A stretch of 64,000 nucleotides of DNA from Methanomicrobiales archaeon (GCA_012729535.1 JAAYCY010000055.1:1-64000); one strand, 5' to 3'; shown: positions 37,422-46,636, numbered from the stretch's first letter. The notes: generated from the sequence alone by a model not told the origin. Numbers and translations are program-made.

Positions 37422-38954
37422 TTATCTTTCTAATTTCATTTTTAATGCTTGTTCATATGCTTTTACTGCTTCATCGAATCGGTCAAGAGCAACCAGGGCA
37501 TCTCCCCGTTTTTTCCAGACATCCATGTCTTCCGGTGTATTTTCTTCAGCAAATCCATATGCAATGAGAGCTTTTTCGAATTCCCCAAGTCCTAACAGTG
37601 CATCACCTTTTCCTTTCCAGTACGATCCTTTATCCGGATTTATAATAATGGCATATTGAAATGCTGAAAGTGCCTTCATATACTCCCTAATGCCGAGATA
37701 TGCCTTTCCTTTTCCTTCCTGTAAATCACCGTTCTCCGGATGTTTTTTAATCGCAGATTCGTAGGTATTAAGAGCATTTTCAAACTGCCTGAGTTTTAGC
37801 AGCGATGTGCCTTTTTCTTCCCATGACTCTGGATCATCAGGATTTAGTCCGATGGCCATGTCATACGCATCAATTGCTGTTTCCAATTTTCCTGACTTTT
37901 GTAACGCATCTCCTTTCTGTTTCCATGAAAATGGATTATCTGGATCGGTATCAATGGCCTTTTCGTATGCAGATATCGCTTCTTCATATTGTCCCCGGCC
38001 CAGGTACGTGTTTCCTTTCCGAATCCAGAATTCCTCATTATCCTGACTCATTTTGAGGATTTTATCGTATATGTCCAATGCCTCATGAGATTTTTCTAGT
38101 TTCTCAAGAGTATCAGCGATACATACCAGGTATTCAGTATCTGTGGGGTTTAACTGGTAAGCTTTCTCATAGGCTGACAGGGCTTCGACGAATTTTTCAA
38201 GTCCGGTGAGTGCATCTCCTTTTTGTTTCCATATAACGGCATTTTTCGGTTCAAATCCAAGGGCCCTGTCATATGCAATAATCGCTTCGCGGAATTCATG
38301 TAATCCCAGGAATGCGTCTCCTTTCAGTTTCCATGACTCTCCATTGTAAGGTTGCAATCCGCTTGTCTGGTTAGATACATTCATAACCTCGTCAAATTGA
38401 CCTAATTCCTGCAATACATCTGCCTTACTTTTCCAGAACTCGGAATTGTCCGGATTAATTTCAATTGCGGTATCATACGCGGATATTGCATCCGGAAATT
38501 TTCCAAGCCCTGATAGAGCATCTCCTTTTCCTTTCCAGGCTTCTGCCATATCCTGATTCATGAGTATTGCGGTATCATATGCCTTTTCTGCATCCAGGTA
38601 TTTGAAAAGTCCCAGATTTGCATCCCCTTTCTTTTTCCAGAAGAGAGGCTCCTCCGGGTTTAATTGGATGGCTGTTTCATACGAGGAGCGTGCTTGATCA
38701 AATCTTCCTAGTTTGGAAAGAGTATCACCCCTTTGTACCCACATTGATGCATCTGTCTTGTTATTTTGGAGAATCAGTTCAAAAACAGGCAACGCTTCTT
38801 CATAGTTACCTTTATCAAGCATTTCTTCAACCGTTTTAGCAGCATTATCCAGAAGTTCATCTCCCGGGCAGGAAACCGGTATTGCAATACCTATTAGAAA
38901 AATTATCACAAATGAGGACAATGAGAAATGATTCGCTTGTTTGATCTTCTTCAT
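37422..38954 (-). CDS. Exported TPR protein with 14 repeats
   Basis: 510 aa from ATG 38954 (ATG 38978 is possible). A hydrophobic N-terminal helix (FVIIFLIGIAIPVSC) with a Cys directly after it suggests a signal peptide, or possibly a lipid-anchored N-terminus. The rest is 14 tetratricopeptide repeats of 34 residues, most reading WKxKGDALxxLGxFxEA and AYDxAIxxNP, which form a long superhelix for protein binding outside the membrane. The gene converges with the propeller hybrid kinase with a single base between the stop codons. A functional link is possible but not shown. Another TPR protein of similar repeat style is cut by the right edge. Confidence 0.9.
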   Translation of the reverse strand: MKKIKQANHFSLSSFVIIFLIGIAIPVSCPGDELLDNAAKTVEEMLDKGNYEEALPVFELILQNNKTDASMWVQRGDTLSKLGRFDQARSSYETAIQLNPEEPLFWKKKGDANLGLFKYLDAEKAYDTAILMNQDMAEAWKGKGDALSGLGKFPDAISAYDTAIEINPDNSEFWKSKADVLQELGQFDEVMNVSNQTSGLQPYNGESWKLKGDAFLGLHEFREAIIAYDRALGFEPKNAVIWKQKGDALTGLEKFVEALSAYEKAYQLNPTDTEYLVCIADTLEKLEKSHEALDIYDKILKMSQDNEEFWIRKGNTYLGRGQYEEAISAYEKAIDTDPDNPFSWKQKGDALQKSGKLETAIDAYDMAIGLNPDDPESWEEKGTSLLKLRQFENALNTYESAIKKHPENGDLQEGKGKAYLGIREYMKALSAFQYAIIINPDKGSYWKGKGDALLGLGEFEKALIAYGFAEENTPEDMDVWKKRGDALVALDRFDEAVKAYEQALKMKLER

Positions 38955-39055
38955 GGACAGAGGAAACCCGGATTTCATGAAAATTAATAGATCTTAGGAA
39001 GTAATAAAGGTTCAATTTTCATTTACTAAAAAAGAGAAAAAAGATGAATATATGG

Positions 39056-39065
39056 TATATAAATA
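39056..39065 (+). promoter_or_regulatory. TATA box upstream of the broken mntA
   Basis: TATATAAATA, 24-33 bases before ATG 39089, a near-consensus archaeal promoter. It suggests that the decayed toxin-antitoxin pair may still be transcribed. Confidence 0.5.
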
Positions 39066-39088
39066 ATCATAAGAATCCGGAGAGGCGG

Positions 39089-39519
39089 ATGACCAGTTTA
39101 AACACGACCACATCAAAAATACAGGAATTCATTAAAACCCTCAAAAATTTCCTGATTTTAACCATATACGGTTTATAATACTCTATGGTTCAGTCGCGAA
39201 AGGAACACATGATACAGGTTCTGATATTGATATTGCGATATCAACGGATTTGGGCTCTCTTGAGGCAGAAAAATTACGGATGTTTATTCTTGGCAGAGTA
39301 CCTGATATATTTGATGTTCATATTTTTGAGCACCTACCATTATTCGTTCAGATCAATGTTTTTAAAGGAGAAGTTCTGTACATGACCGACAAAGATGAGT
39401 TATATGATATTGCGTACAGGACAATCAAGGAGTATGAGTTGTTTAAACCTCATTATCTGGATTATGTTGGGGAAAAAGGTACTATAATAACTAATAATCA
39501 CATTGTCAGAAGAGTGTAG
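39089..39519 (+). pseudogene. mntA: Frameshifted MntA-type nucleotidyltransferase antitoxin
   Basis: ATG 39089 has GGAG 9 bases upstream. The first frame gives 29 residues and stops at 39176-39178. The remainder is in another frame, open from 39136, and contains the minimal nucleotidyltransferase signature GSVAKGTHDTGSDIDIAIS followed by the DVHIFE acidic strand. Loss of one A in the A5T3 run at 39143-39150 explains the break; restoring it gives a continuous product of about 143 aa. In MntA-HepT systems MntA adds AMP to the HEPN toxin HepT. Here the catalytic GSx10DxD region is intact, but translation is broken. A sequencing error is the main alternative. Confidence 0.82.
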
Positions 39520-39657
39520 ATCCGTTTTTTACTCTGTGAAATCGATGATTCCCTTGCCCTGATCAGGGATAATCTGCCTAAGGATAATAATCTGGATGAT
39601 TTTATTGCACTCGGTCTATTAAAAGATGGATTAAACAACCTCTGGTATTTGGATTAA
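39520..39657 (+). pseudogene. hepT: Truncated HepT-type HEPN (DUF86) toxin remnant
   Basis: It continues in the same frame directly after the mntA stop (39517-39519). The 45 codons contain the DUF86-like sequence CEIDDSLALIRDNLPK and DDFIALGLLKDGL, then diverge (NNLWYLD) and stop at 39655-39657. The RX4-6H RNase motif that makes HEPN toxins active would lie further on and is absent, and there is no proper start codon. With the frameshifted mntA upstream this is a decayed type VII-like toxin-antitoxin module. Confidence 0.6.
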
Positions 39658-39689
39658 TGTGAATTTGGGAAAAATCAATGATAAGAAAA

Positions 39690-40376
39690 TTACATTATTT
39701 TCTTCCCGTTCCATGTGTCTGTTCCTGTTGGATCATTCAGGGTAATATCGTAGGTTCCGGTAAATGCCATCAAATCATCATCCAGTGTAAATGAGAAGTT
39801 ACCAGCCTCTATCCATTTTCCTTTCAAGGAATTCCCATCGCCTGAAACGGTTCCTTCCGAAATACCCGGTTCATCATCAATATCTGGCAGAGGCGAATAT
39901 GTCCCACTTACAAATGTTCCATTCTGTATCCATGTTGTAATGGTCCTTTCACCTCTCCATGTTCCGTTCCAGGGATTTTCCGGGTCAAATGAATCCTCCA
40001 TTCTTGTTCTTGTTGTTGGATACATATCTGATTCAGTGAGTTTTTTATCGATACGTATTCCATAACTCCCAGAAATACTCATTCCATCATCTGAAAGAAC
40101 AACGGATAATGGTCCTGATTCAGTCCATATTCCAGAAAATGTTTTGCCATCTTCTGACAACATTCCTTTCAGAAGTCCGGGATCATACAGAGTACTATCT
40201 TTCGGTTCATAACTACCTGAAATTGCTGTCCCGTTCTGGTAGATAAGCAGAATATAATATTCTGATTCCCATGTCCCGTTCCAGGCATTTTCTATTGGAT
40301 CTGAGTCTGCCTGGCTGGTAGTCGTTGCACACATTGCCAAAAGGAAAATAAAAATTGATATTGCGATTTTTTTCAT
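39690..40376 (-). CDS. Exported protein with two beta-rich WNGTW modules
   Basis: 228 aa from ATG 40376, chosen over the longer frame (40463) because GGTGA lies five bases before it and a signal peptide follows at once (MKKIAISIFIFLLAMCATTT). The mature part holds two homologous modules starting WNGTWESEYY and WNGTWRGERT, each with GTxxSGSY/GTY turns and a paired SEDGKTFSGIW/SGDGNSLKGKW strand. This resembles lipocalin-like antiparallel sheets. It is probably secreted; function unknown. Related in style to the smaller protein at 31463-31870. Confidence 0.75.
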   Translation of the reverse strand: MKKIAISIFIFLLAMCATTTSQADSDPIENAWNGTWESEYYILLIYQNGTAISGSYEPKDSTLYDPGLLKGMLSEDGKTFSGIWTESGPLSVVLSDDGMSISGSYGIRIDKKLTESDMYPTTRTRMEDSFDPENPWNGTWRGERTITTWIQNGTFVSGTYSPLPDIDDEPGISEGTVSGDGNSLKGKWIEAGNFSFTLDDDLMAFTGTYDITLNDPTGTDTWNGKKIM

Positions 40377-40519
40377 GAAAATCACCATATAGGTATACCT
40401 TATACTCAATCGGCCTCTAGATAAGCGTTTCCATGATGAGCGATATGAATCCGGACTATTCATCAGAAAAAAAAATCAAAATCCTGATGAAACCGGACTA
40501 TCGATTATTTTCCCTGTTG

Positions 40520-41060
40520 TTATCGTTGAAGCGGAATTAAGGCTCCAGAGGGACATCGGAGAAGACATAACCTATATCCGTCACATATCAAGAGATACAT
40601 AACCGGTCCTTTATTAGTCATAGAAAGTGCCTGATATCCGTCATCCCTGCAGCTGATAATACAGGCTCCACATCGTTGACACAGGTCAATTCCTAGAACT
40701 TTTGGGTATATTCTTTTTGACCGGTCCAGAGTATGGTAAGGAATAATCCGTGAGAGTGACAAGCCGGTTAATTGGTCAGGAGATGTTTATCCTTTCCTGG
40801 TCAGGTATTCCGCCAAATCCTTAATTCATATCCCTGACAATCCCACACCCGTTCCACATGACTGCCGTGCATACAATTACGGCTGCAAACCGGGGATAGA
40901 GATCTGATATACTCATTCCATCAGGACGGATGGTTTTAATGACTGCACCGGCCTACTCTGCTTGAAAACCCCGCATTATCATCTCCGTAGAAGCATTGGG
41001 GGGATTGGATGCAAGAATATCGGAATTTTGTTCTGCAAGGTACCTAATGTGGTTTATAGT
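40520..41060 (-). pseudogene. Eroded PreA-like dihydropyrimidine/dihydroorotate dehydrogenase
   Basis: Three pieces on the minus strand recall PreA. First, an N-terminal barrel part with STEMIMRGFQAE, stop TAG at 40953-40955, then AGAVIKTIRPDG and YPRFAAV. This joins without a gap to VCTAVMWNGCGIVRDMN, which belongs near the end of the barrel, so roughly 200 codons are deleted. A stop at 40821 and a frameshift follow. Last is an 80-codon piece (40520-40762) with TLDRSKRIYPKV and a ferredoxin domain keeping CQRCGACIISCRDDGYQAL, but with the second cluster damaged (CDGYRLCLLRCP). Intact PreA is about 400 aa with FMN and two [4Fe-4S] clusters. It directly follows tetR in the same direction and was probably the last gene of that operon. 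Confidence 0.78.
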
Positions 41061-41074
41061 TTTTTTTCAAAAAT

Positions 41075-41761
41075 TCATAGATATTCTCTCATATCAGGGT
41101 TGATATCAGAGGTTTTTTTTCCTGCGATCATCGATGTCATAAGGGTGAAAAATGTATCAATTATTTTTTCTTCAGAAATGGTATGCTCTCGTAACATCCA
41201 TCGGATTTCAGGATTTATGTCCATGACACTGCCGGTGAGCATACGGATGATGATCCCAAGTTCAATCGGGTCAATATCATCTCTGAATACCCTCTTTTGT
41301 ATTCCTTCCCTGACAATGTTCTCCATAAATCCTGAAAGCCGTCGGGAATATTGTAGTATTTCCCTGGTTTCTTCTCCGGTCTCTGACTGCTTTTCCAGAG
41401 AAAACCTTCCGGATTTAAAAAGCCTGATGGCCGACAGATAACCAGGATATTCACGGGAAAACATGATGACTACTTCTCCCATGGTCCTGAGTTGATCGGA
41501 TGGAGAATCGCTGTATTTTTCACATGCATCAGATACCATCTCATAAAAGAGTCGGATTCCCCTGAGGACTATCGTAATGAACAACGTCTCCTTGTTCTTA
41601 AAATAAAAAAAAATTGTCCCTTTTGATAATTCAGCTGCACGTGCTATCTCTTCCATCGAGACGTGGTCATATCCTGACCGGAAAAAGAGGTTCTCAGCTG
41701 CAGTAATTATCTGCATCCGACGAAGTTCTTTCTCCCGTTCTTTTCTTTCAGAAATCGTCAT
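41075..41761 (-). CDS. TetR/AcrR-family transcriptional repressor (paralog)
   Basis: 228 aa. N-terminal MTISERKEREKELRRMQII, helix-turn-helix AAENLFFRSGYDHVSMEEIA and TIFFYFKNKETLF (about 20-62), and a helical ligand domain. It closely resembles the TetR at 28683-29408, and both are distal genes of redox operons. It starts 10 bases after the polyferredoxin stop (41771), so it is co-transcribed. The perfect 21-bp dyad at 42552-42572 upstream of the operon is the likely autoregulatory operator. Its ligand is unknown. Confidence 0.92.
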   Translation of the reverse strand: MTISERKEREKELRRMQIITAAENLFFRSGYDHVSMEEIARAAELSKGTIFFYFKNKETLFITIVLRGIRLFYEMVSDACEKYSDSPSDQLRTMGEVVIMFSREYPGYLSAIRLFKSGRFSLEKQSETGEETREILQYSRRLSGFMENIVREGIQKRVFRDDIDPIELGIIIRMLTGSVMDINPEIRWMLREHTISEEKIIDTFFTLMTSMIAGKKTSDINPDMREYL

Positions 41762-41770
41762 AAAAAGGGT

Positions 41771-42493
41771 TTATAAAAATCTAAAGGTAATGGCATCCCT
41801 CGGGCAAATATCTGCACAGGAGGCACAGAGGATACAGTCCGGGTTTTCCATTTTGCCTTCGTTTACCATCCCTTTCACATCAAGGCCCATGGGACAAGTT
41901 TTTGAACATTTATTGCACTGGATACACAATGATTTGTCTGCATCCAGGTGTAATGCCGGCCACCGGATAAGGTTCCTGATTTTTCTGGCTATGATGAAGT
42001 TGACACATATCGGACAGACGTAATGACAGAACCCCCGTTTTCCTGCAATTACTGCAAAAAGGAATAATACTCCAAGAAGGATGAAATATACCATGAATGC
42101 ACCAGGCTCTGTGACCGAAATACCGGAATCGGTATCATAGAACACATCTGCAGCATAAAGCCCTCCTGCATTATAGATGACAAATCCAATAATGAGAATC
42201 CAGAGCAGCCATACTCCGTACTTGATACAGTTCAGTTTCCCTCCGGATACCGGACTTTTCTGAATTTCTGCACATAATTCCTGTTCAGCTCCCATGGGAC
42301 AAAACCACCCGCACCACACACGTCCAACAAAAAATGATGCGATGAATGTGAGGGTGATGAGAATCATGCTTCCGGTAATAATACCTTCTGATGCCCCTTT
42401 GACCAGGATAACCGGTGACACATAGATCAACGTAACCGGGAGGGAAATGAACATCCAGAAGAGGAGTATTTTACGTATCTGTTGTCTGTTCAT
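41771..42493 (-). CDS. Membrane polyferredoxin (NapH/CcoG-like 4Fe-4S protein)
   Basis: 240 aa. Membrane helices lie at about 8-30, 38-58, 90-112 and 133-153. Two CxxxCP motifs follow helices (GRVWCGWFCPMG and GFCHYVCPICV), typical of NapH-type electron carriers. A C-terminal ferredoxin domain has CIQCNKCSKTCP and CILCASCADICP. It probably moves electrons between the membrane and cytoplasmic ferredoxin-type partners, perhaps originally the PreA-like enzyme now decayed downstream. It is first gene of an operon with tetR. A 21-bp dyad lies 59 bases before its ATG. Confidence 0.9.
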   Translation of the reverse strand: MNRQQIRKILLFWMFISLPVTLIYVSPVILVKGASEGIITGSMILITLTFIASFFVGRVWCGWFCPMGAEQELCAEIQKSPVSGGKLNCIKYGVWLLWILIIGFVIYNAGGLYAADVFYDTDSGISVTEPGAFMVYFILLGVLFLFAVIAGKRGFCHYVCPICVNFIIARKIRNLIRWPALHLDADKSLCIQCNKCSKTCPMGLDVKGMVNEGKMENPDCILCASCADICPRDAITFRFL

Positions 42494-42551
42494 TCTTTAT
42501 ATCCTAAAGTTTTTTTTGATAATTGCATGATTATTATGATCATTGCACATC

Positions 42552-42572
42552 ATATTGACTCGTAGTCAATAT
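42552..42572. promoter_or_regulatory. Perfect 21-bp dyad, probable TetR operator
   Basis: Arms ATATTGACT (42552-42560) and AGTCAATAT (42564-42572), spacer CGT, perfectly complementary. It overlaps a minus-strand TATA-like TTTATATT, so binding would block TBP. It lies upstream of the polyferredoxin-tetR operon. The size and symmetry fit TetR-family operators. Confidence 0.7.
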
Positions 42573-42666
42573 AAAATCAGCGGTCAATGCGTGTGATCAA
42601 ATACTTCGTTATTCTTATCATTTCCCATACCTGATTACCTGTATCGGTAGACGATTTAGCATTCCG

Positions 42667-43836
42667 TTATTTTTTTCCAAAATGGAAAAATATGCATGTA
42701 CAGAAAAGGGTGACTGTTGCTGACAGGTAAAAAACCATGCTGATTCCTGAGCAGTCCATTACCGCACCAGAGAGGAGGGGTGCAATGATAAGACCAACAG
42801 CTAGGGACATGTTGACCATTCCTGAAGCACTTCCCTGACCAATATCCTTTCCTGCCCTGTATACCAGGGTATAGAGAGCAGGAAGTGAAATTGCTCGTCC
42901 GATTCCTAACAGTAGAGCAGAAAGAAGGTAATATTCTATTCCCCCTGACAGTGGGACCATGAGAAGAGCAATCCCAATCAACAAGACTCCTGCTCCAATA
43001 AGATGGTATTGTCTGAATTTATCTGATATCCTGGAGAAAAAATGTTGAAATACCGGGGTTGAGATGACCGACATGAGAATAATCAGACCGGTCTGTGAAG
43101 ATGAGATGTCAGGATCCTGTATTGCAACGAGTGGAAGAAATACCATGAATGTGCCGTTTGCAAGGGCATACATAAGCTGATAGAGTATTGGCCCCCGGAG
43201 TGCTGTATGAAAGATTACATCCCTGAATGATGAGGTTTTCACTCGTTTTATCGCAATATCCGGAAGATAATAAAGACTTGTTAAGAGGGCTATCAGAGAG
43301 AAGAATGCCATGGCCAGAAAGACAGCATTCATGGAGAAGAGATCGTTTATCACTCCTCCAAGAAATGGTCCGAAACTCATGCCCAGGTAGATGGAACTGA
43401 CAAATGATCCGATAAATTTCCCTTCTTCCCCTTGTGGGGCGATATCGTTTATGTATGCTATTGCAATAGGAATAATCAGGGCAGAGGCCATGCCATGAAA
43501 AAACCTGAGTGCAGTCAGTTCATAGACCGTTCCAGCCAGGAGATAGAATACTGAAAGAATTGCATAAGAAGAAAGTCCAATCAGAATCAATCGTTTTCTT
43601 CCTACATTATCTGATATCCTGCCAAAAACTGGAAGAAATATTATTCTGGCCAGTGCAAAGGAAGAAAAGATGGTTCCTATCCATATACCTGTTGCTCCCA
43701 TCGTGACTGCATAGCGAGGGAGAAGAGGAATGACGATTCCTACACCTATCATTGCAGAAAAAACAGCAGCATATAGTGAGAAGTAAATCCTGTTACGCGT
43801 TTTCTTATCAACACCAGATATCAGTGAAGCAGTCAT
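42667..43836 (-). CDS. Major facilitator superfamily exporter
   Basis: 389 aa from ATG 43836. The open frame extends to GTG 43887, but a TATA box (43891-43899) lies right against that codon, so the shorter start is favoured. Twelve hydrophobic helices are expected. The MFS loop motif A is seen after helix 2 as GRISDNVGRKRLILIG, and the second half has SRISDKFRQYHLIG. The first helix carries GVGIVIPLLPRY, the pattern of DHA1-type drug/proton antiporters and related sugar exporters. Substrate unknown. It stands upstream of, and in the same direction as, the polyferredoxin-tetR operon but with its own promoter. Confidence 0.92.
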   Translation of the reverse strand: MTASLISGVDKKTRNRIYFSLYAAVFSAMIGVGIVIPLLPRYAVTMGATGIWIGTIFSSFALARIIFLPVFGRISDNVGRKRLILIGLSSYAILSVFYLLAGTVYELTALRFFHGMASALIIPIAIAYINDIAPQGEEGKFIGSFVSSIYLGMSFGPFLGGVINDLFSMNAVFLAMAFFSLIALLTSLYYLPDIAIKRVKTSSFRDVIFHTALRGPILYQLMYALANGTFMVFLPLVAIQDPDISSSQTGLIILMSVISTPVFQHFFSRISDKFRQYHLIGAGVLLIGIALLMVPLSGGIEYYLLSALLLGIGRAISLPALYTLVYRAGKDIGQGSASGMVNMSLAVGLIIAPLLSGAVMDCSGISMVFYLSATVTLFCTCIFFHFGKK

Positions 43837-43890
43837 GTAATTGAATAAAACCCAAATGAAATCCCTTACCGCGGGATGATAAAACACTTT

Positions 43891-43899
43891 TTTTATAAA
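43891..43899 (-). promoter_or_regulatory. TATA box of the MFS gene
   Basis: Minus-strand TTTATAAAA about 59 bases before ATG 43836; it predicts a leader of about 34 bases and supports the shorter start. Confidence 0.5.
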
Positions 43900-43999
43900 C
43901 GGTGCAATCGTTCTTTAAGGTATGGTATCGTCAGAGGGGGCACTACAATTTTTGATCAGGCTGCCGTTTTTGCTATAAAGGATTTGTATTCCTGATATA

Positions 44000-44737
44000 T
44001 CAAAAGGGTATCTCATTTATAACGTAGAAATTGAGGATTTCTGCTATCTCTTTTGCTTTTACGTTTTCATTTTCCGGGACCGGTACGGTTATGGTAAAGG
44101 GATCATATATCCTTCCCCCGGTGACCTGGTAAAATGAAAAATTCAGGGTCTTTTCAGGTTTATCTTGAAAATGAACTCCATTACATCCATATAAAAATCC
44201 CGAGTACGGATACACTGATCCTTCGTAGACAAGACCTTTTCTGCTGATCCATACCTCCGGAGGCACTTTCTCTTTTAATCTCCTGAAATATCCGGGTGTA
44301 ATTTTTGCCACGATATAGAGCAGGACTGCTATTCCTATCAATATGATGCCGGTCACAAGTCCTCCATCCTCAACAAACGCGATAAAAATTATCGCAAAAA
44401 CAAGAAACATCCCGTCTATAATTATTAACAGGGCGAAATTTCGTTCCTTGTGTTCATGGTACTCGCGTTCAACAATACGGGCATACCAGGCGGGATCGTA
44501 CGTCCAGTGTGCAAGAATTTCTGTATCTGTGGTAACTTCATCAAATATTCGTGCCCTGGGATAGTAAACAAGTCCTGCAACTGCAAGGGCAGTAAAAAAG
44601 AGGAAAATACTAAGAAACATGAGTGCACAACCACCGTCAAAACACGAGATACAGGTAAGTCCGATATAAAAGAGAAGTGCAGCAACTCCGGCGATGATGA
44701 AACACTGGTATAACCGTTTTCTACTGGTATTTTCCAT
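44000..44737 (-). CDS. Four-helix membrane protein of unknown function
   Basis: 245 aa. Two helices at about 11-33 and 38-58, a cytoplasmic segment of about 45 charged residues containing WTYDPAWYARIVEREYHEHK, and two more helices at about 103-122 and 126-146. A soluble beta-rich C-terminal domain of about 100 residues (WISRKGLVYEGSVYPYSGF onwards) follows. Two Cys pairs occur near the first helices (CISCF and CAL). The architecture is shared with uncharacterised methanogen proteins that may be PH-like membrane modules; I do not recognise a named family. A 42-aa gene lies 35 bases upstream on the same strand. Confidence 0.75.
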   Translation of the reverse strand: MENTSRKRLYQCFIIAGVAALLFYIGLTCISCFDGGCALMFLSIFLFFTALAVAGLVYYPRARIFDEVTTDTEILAHWTYDPAWYARIVEREYHEHKERNFALLIIIDGMFLVFAIIFIAFVEDGGLVTGIILIGIAVLLYIVAKITPGYFRRLKEKVPPEVWISRKGLVYEGSVYPYSGFLYGCNGVHFQDKPEKTLNFSFYQVTGGRIYDPFTITVPVPENENVKAKEIAEILNFYVINEIPF

Positions 44738-44772
44738 GATCCAGCGAAAAGAATTGTAATGACTGGTATTTA

Positions 44773-44901
44773 TTAGTTCTCCACAGGTCTGTTATTATCA
44801 TTATCCGGGAGGTTTTCGGTATCTGGTTGTTTTTTGTTGGCAAACATACCTGCATATGTTTTAATTAATTTCTCAACTTTTTTCATCATATTCCGTTTCA
44901 T
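44773..44901 (-). CDS. Small hydrophilic protein, 42 aa
   Basis: ATG 44901, or ATG 44889/44886. Stop TAA at 44773-44775. The N-terminal half is a basic amphipathic helix (MMKKVEKLIKTYAGMF) and the C-terminal half an acidic, Asn-rich tail (LPDNDNNRPVEN). A minus-strand TATA-like CATATAAT (about 44911-44918) lies 22-29 bases before ATG 44889, so translation may begin leaderless there. The membrane protein gene starts 35 bases downstream in the same direction, so they may form an operon. Unrecognised. Confidence 0.45.
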   Translation of the reverse strand: MKRNMMKKVEKLIKTYAGMFANKKQPDTENLPDNDNNRPVEN

Positions 44902-44989
44902 GGCAATAGAAAATTATATGGTGCGATACATGTTTAGTACCTCTGGACAAATTATTCATGAATAGTCAGGATTACAATTGAGGTAAACA

Positions 44990-46636
44990 ATGAATCAACA
45001 GTCAGGAATTGAACCAATCTATATTCTAAAAGAAGGAACCAGCAGGACACGGGGGCATGAAGCCAGGGCTATGAATGTTGCTGCAGCAAAAGCAGTATCA
45101 AATGCGGTCCGTTCTACTCTTGGGCCTAACGGAATGGATAAAATGCTTGTAGACGGACTTGGTGATGTTATTATCACCAATGACGGTGCGACCATTCTGA
45201 AAGAAATGGATATCGAACACCCGGCTGCAAAAATGATTGTTGAGGTTGCAAAAACCCAGGATGAAGAGACTGGTGATGGAACCACAACTGCAGTGGTTAT
45301 TGCCGGTGAATTACTCAAGCAGGCAGATGAATTGCTGAGTCAGGAAATCCATCCGACAACAATATGCGAAGGGTACTATGCTGCCGCAAAGTATGCAAAA
45401 GAGGTGCTGTCAGAGATTGCGTTCCCGGTAAAACCTGAGAACAAAAAAATTCTTACCTCTATTGCTGAAACGGCACTTACCAGTAGAATTTCAGAGACTG
45501 CCAAGAATGCTTTTTGTGACATGATAGTTCAGGCGGTATCTCTCGTCGCTGAAAAGGATGGCAAAATTAATCCTGATCATATCAAGATGGTCCAAAAGGT
45601 TGGTGGATCTATCCAGGATTCCATGGTTGTTCATGGGATGGTTATCGATAAAGAGAGAGTTCATTCCGATATGCCAAAAGAAGTAAAATATGCAAAGATT
45701 CTTCTTTTGAATGTTGCACTTGAACTGAAAAAACCAGAACTGAATGCAACGATCCAGATAAACAGTCTTGGGGAAGAACAGGCGTTTATTGATGAAGAAA
45801 TTCGCATGATACGGAAGATGGCAGAAGTGATCATTGCAAGCGGAGCAAACGTGGTATTCTGTCAGAAGGGGATTGATGACATTGCACAGGGTTACCTGGC
45901 AAAAGCAGGTATTTTAGCCGTTCGTCGGGTGAAAAAGAGCGACATGGATAACCTGGCCCGGGCAACCGGAGGAAAAGTCCTGAATACAATAAAAACAATT
46001 AACAGGATGGATCTTGGCTCTGCTGACCTGGTTATTGAAAAGAAGATCGCCGGAGAAGAGATGATCCAGATATCCGGGTGTAAAAATCCAAAAGCCGTGT
46101 CAATTATTATCCACGGAGGGACGACCCATGTTGTTGATGAACTCGAGCGTTCACTCCATGATACCCTGATGGTTGTTGCTGATACCATCTCGAATAAAAA
46201 GGCTGTATCCGGGGGTGGATCTATTGAAATAGAACTTTCACTTCGTTTGATGAAGTATGCAGCCAGGCAGGGTGGCAGGACCCAGCTTGCCATAGAGGCG
46301 TTTGCACGTGCACTGGAGATAATTCCAAAAACACTTGCTGAAAATTCAGGATATGACACCATTGATGTTCTGGTGGGACTGAAAAAATCCCATGAGGAAG
46401 GACGAGTGTCATATGGTCTTGACGTGTTTACCGGCACCCCTGCTGACATGAAAAAATACGGGGTTGTTGAACCTCTGAAAGTTAAAATTCAGTCAATTAT
46501 GAGTGCAACTGAAGCAGCAGTAATGATACTCCGGATTGATGATGTTGTTGCTTCTTCAAAAACAGGAGAAGGAGGAGGCCCTGAGGGCATGGGTGGAATG
46601 CCACCAGGTATGCCTCCCGGAATGGGCGGATATTAA
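44990..46636 (+). CDS. thsA: Thermosome subunit (group II chaperonin)
   Basis: 548 aa; an ATP-driven double-ring protein-folding machine in the cytoplasm. Motifs: [10 protein letters not shown] (about 45-54), [11 protein letters not shown], the ATP/Mg loop [11 protein letters not shown] (about 92-102), the GGGSIEIEL segment with the conserved Glu after VSGG, and the flexible C-terminal Gly/Met tail [15 protein letters not shown]. Length is normal. GAGGT lies six bases before ATG 44990, a strong ribosome site. AAATTATATGG (about 44909-44919) may serve as TATA box. Poly-T tracts at 46654-46672 end the unit. It is monocistronic here. Confidence 0.97.
   Translation: MNQQSGIEPIYILKEGTSRTRGHEARAMNVAAAKAVSNAVRSTLGPNGMDKMLVDGLGDVIITNDGATILKEMDIEHPAAKMIVEVAKTQDEETGDGTTTAVVIAGELLKQADELLSQEIHPTTICEGYYAAAKYAKEVLSEIAFPVKPENKKILTSIAETALTSRISETAKNAFCDMIVQAVSLVAEKDGKINPDHIKMVQKVGGSIQDSMVVHGMVIDKERVHSDMPKEVKYAKILLLNVALELKKPELNATIQINSLGEEQAFIDEEIRMIRKMAEVIIASGANVVFCQKGIDDIAQGYLAKAGILAVRRVKKSDMDNLARATGGKVLNTIKTINRMDLGSADLVIEKKIAGEEMIQISGCKNPKAVSIIIHGGTTHVVDELERSLHDTLMVVADTISNKKAVSGGGSIEIELSLRLMKYAARQGGRTQLAIEAFARALEIIPKTLAENSGYDTIDVLVGLKKSHEEGRVSYGLDVFTGTPADMKKYGVVEPLKVKIQSIMSATEAAVMILRIDDVVASSKTGEGGGPEGMGGMPPGMPPGMGGY

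Noticed and set aside
45892-46449. 185-codon minus-strand frame
   Set aside because: Antisense to the thermosome gene; Ser/Arg-rich shadow.
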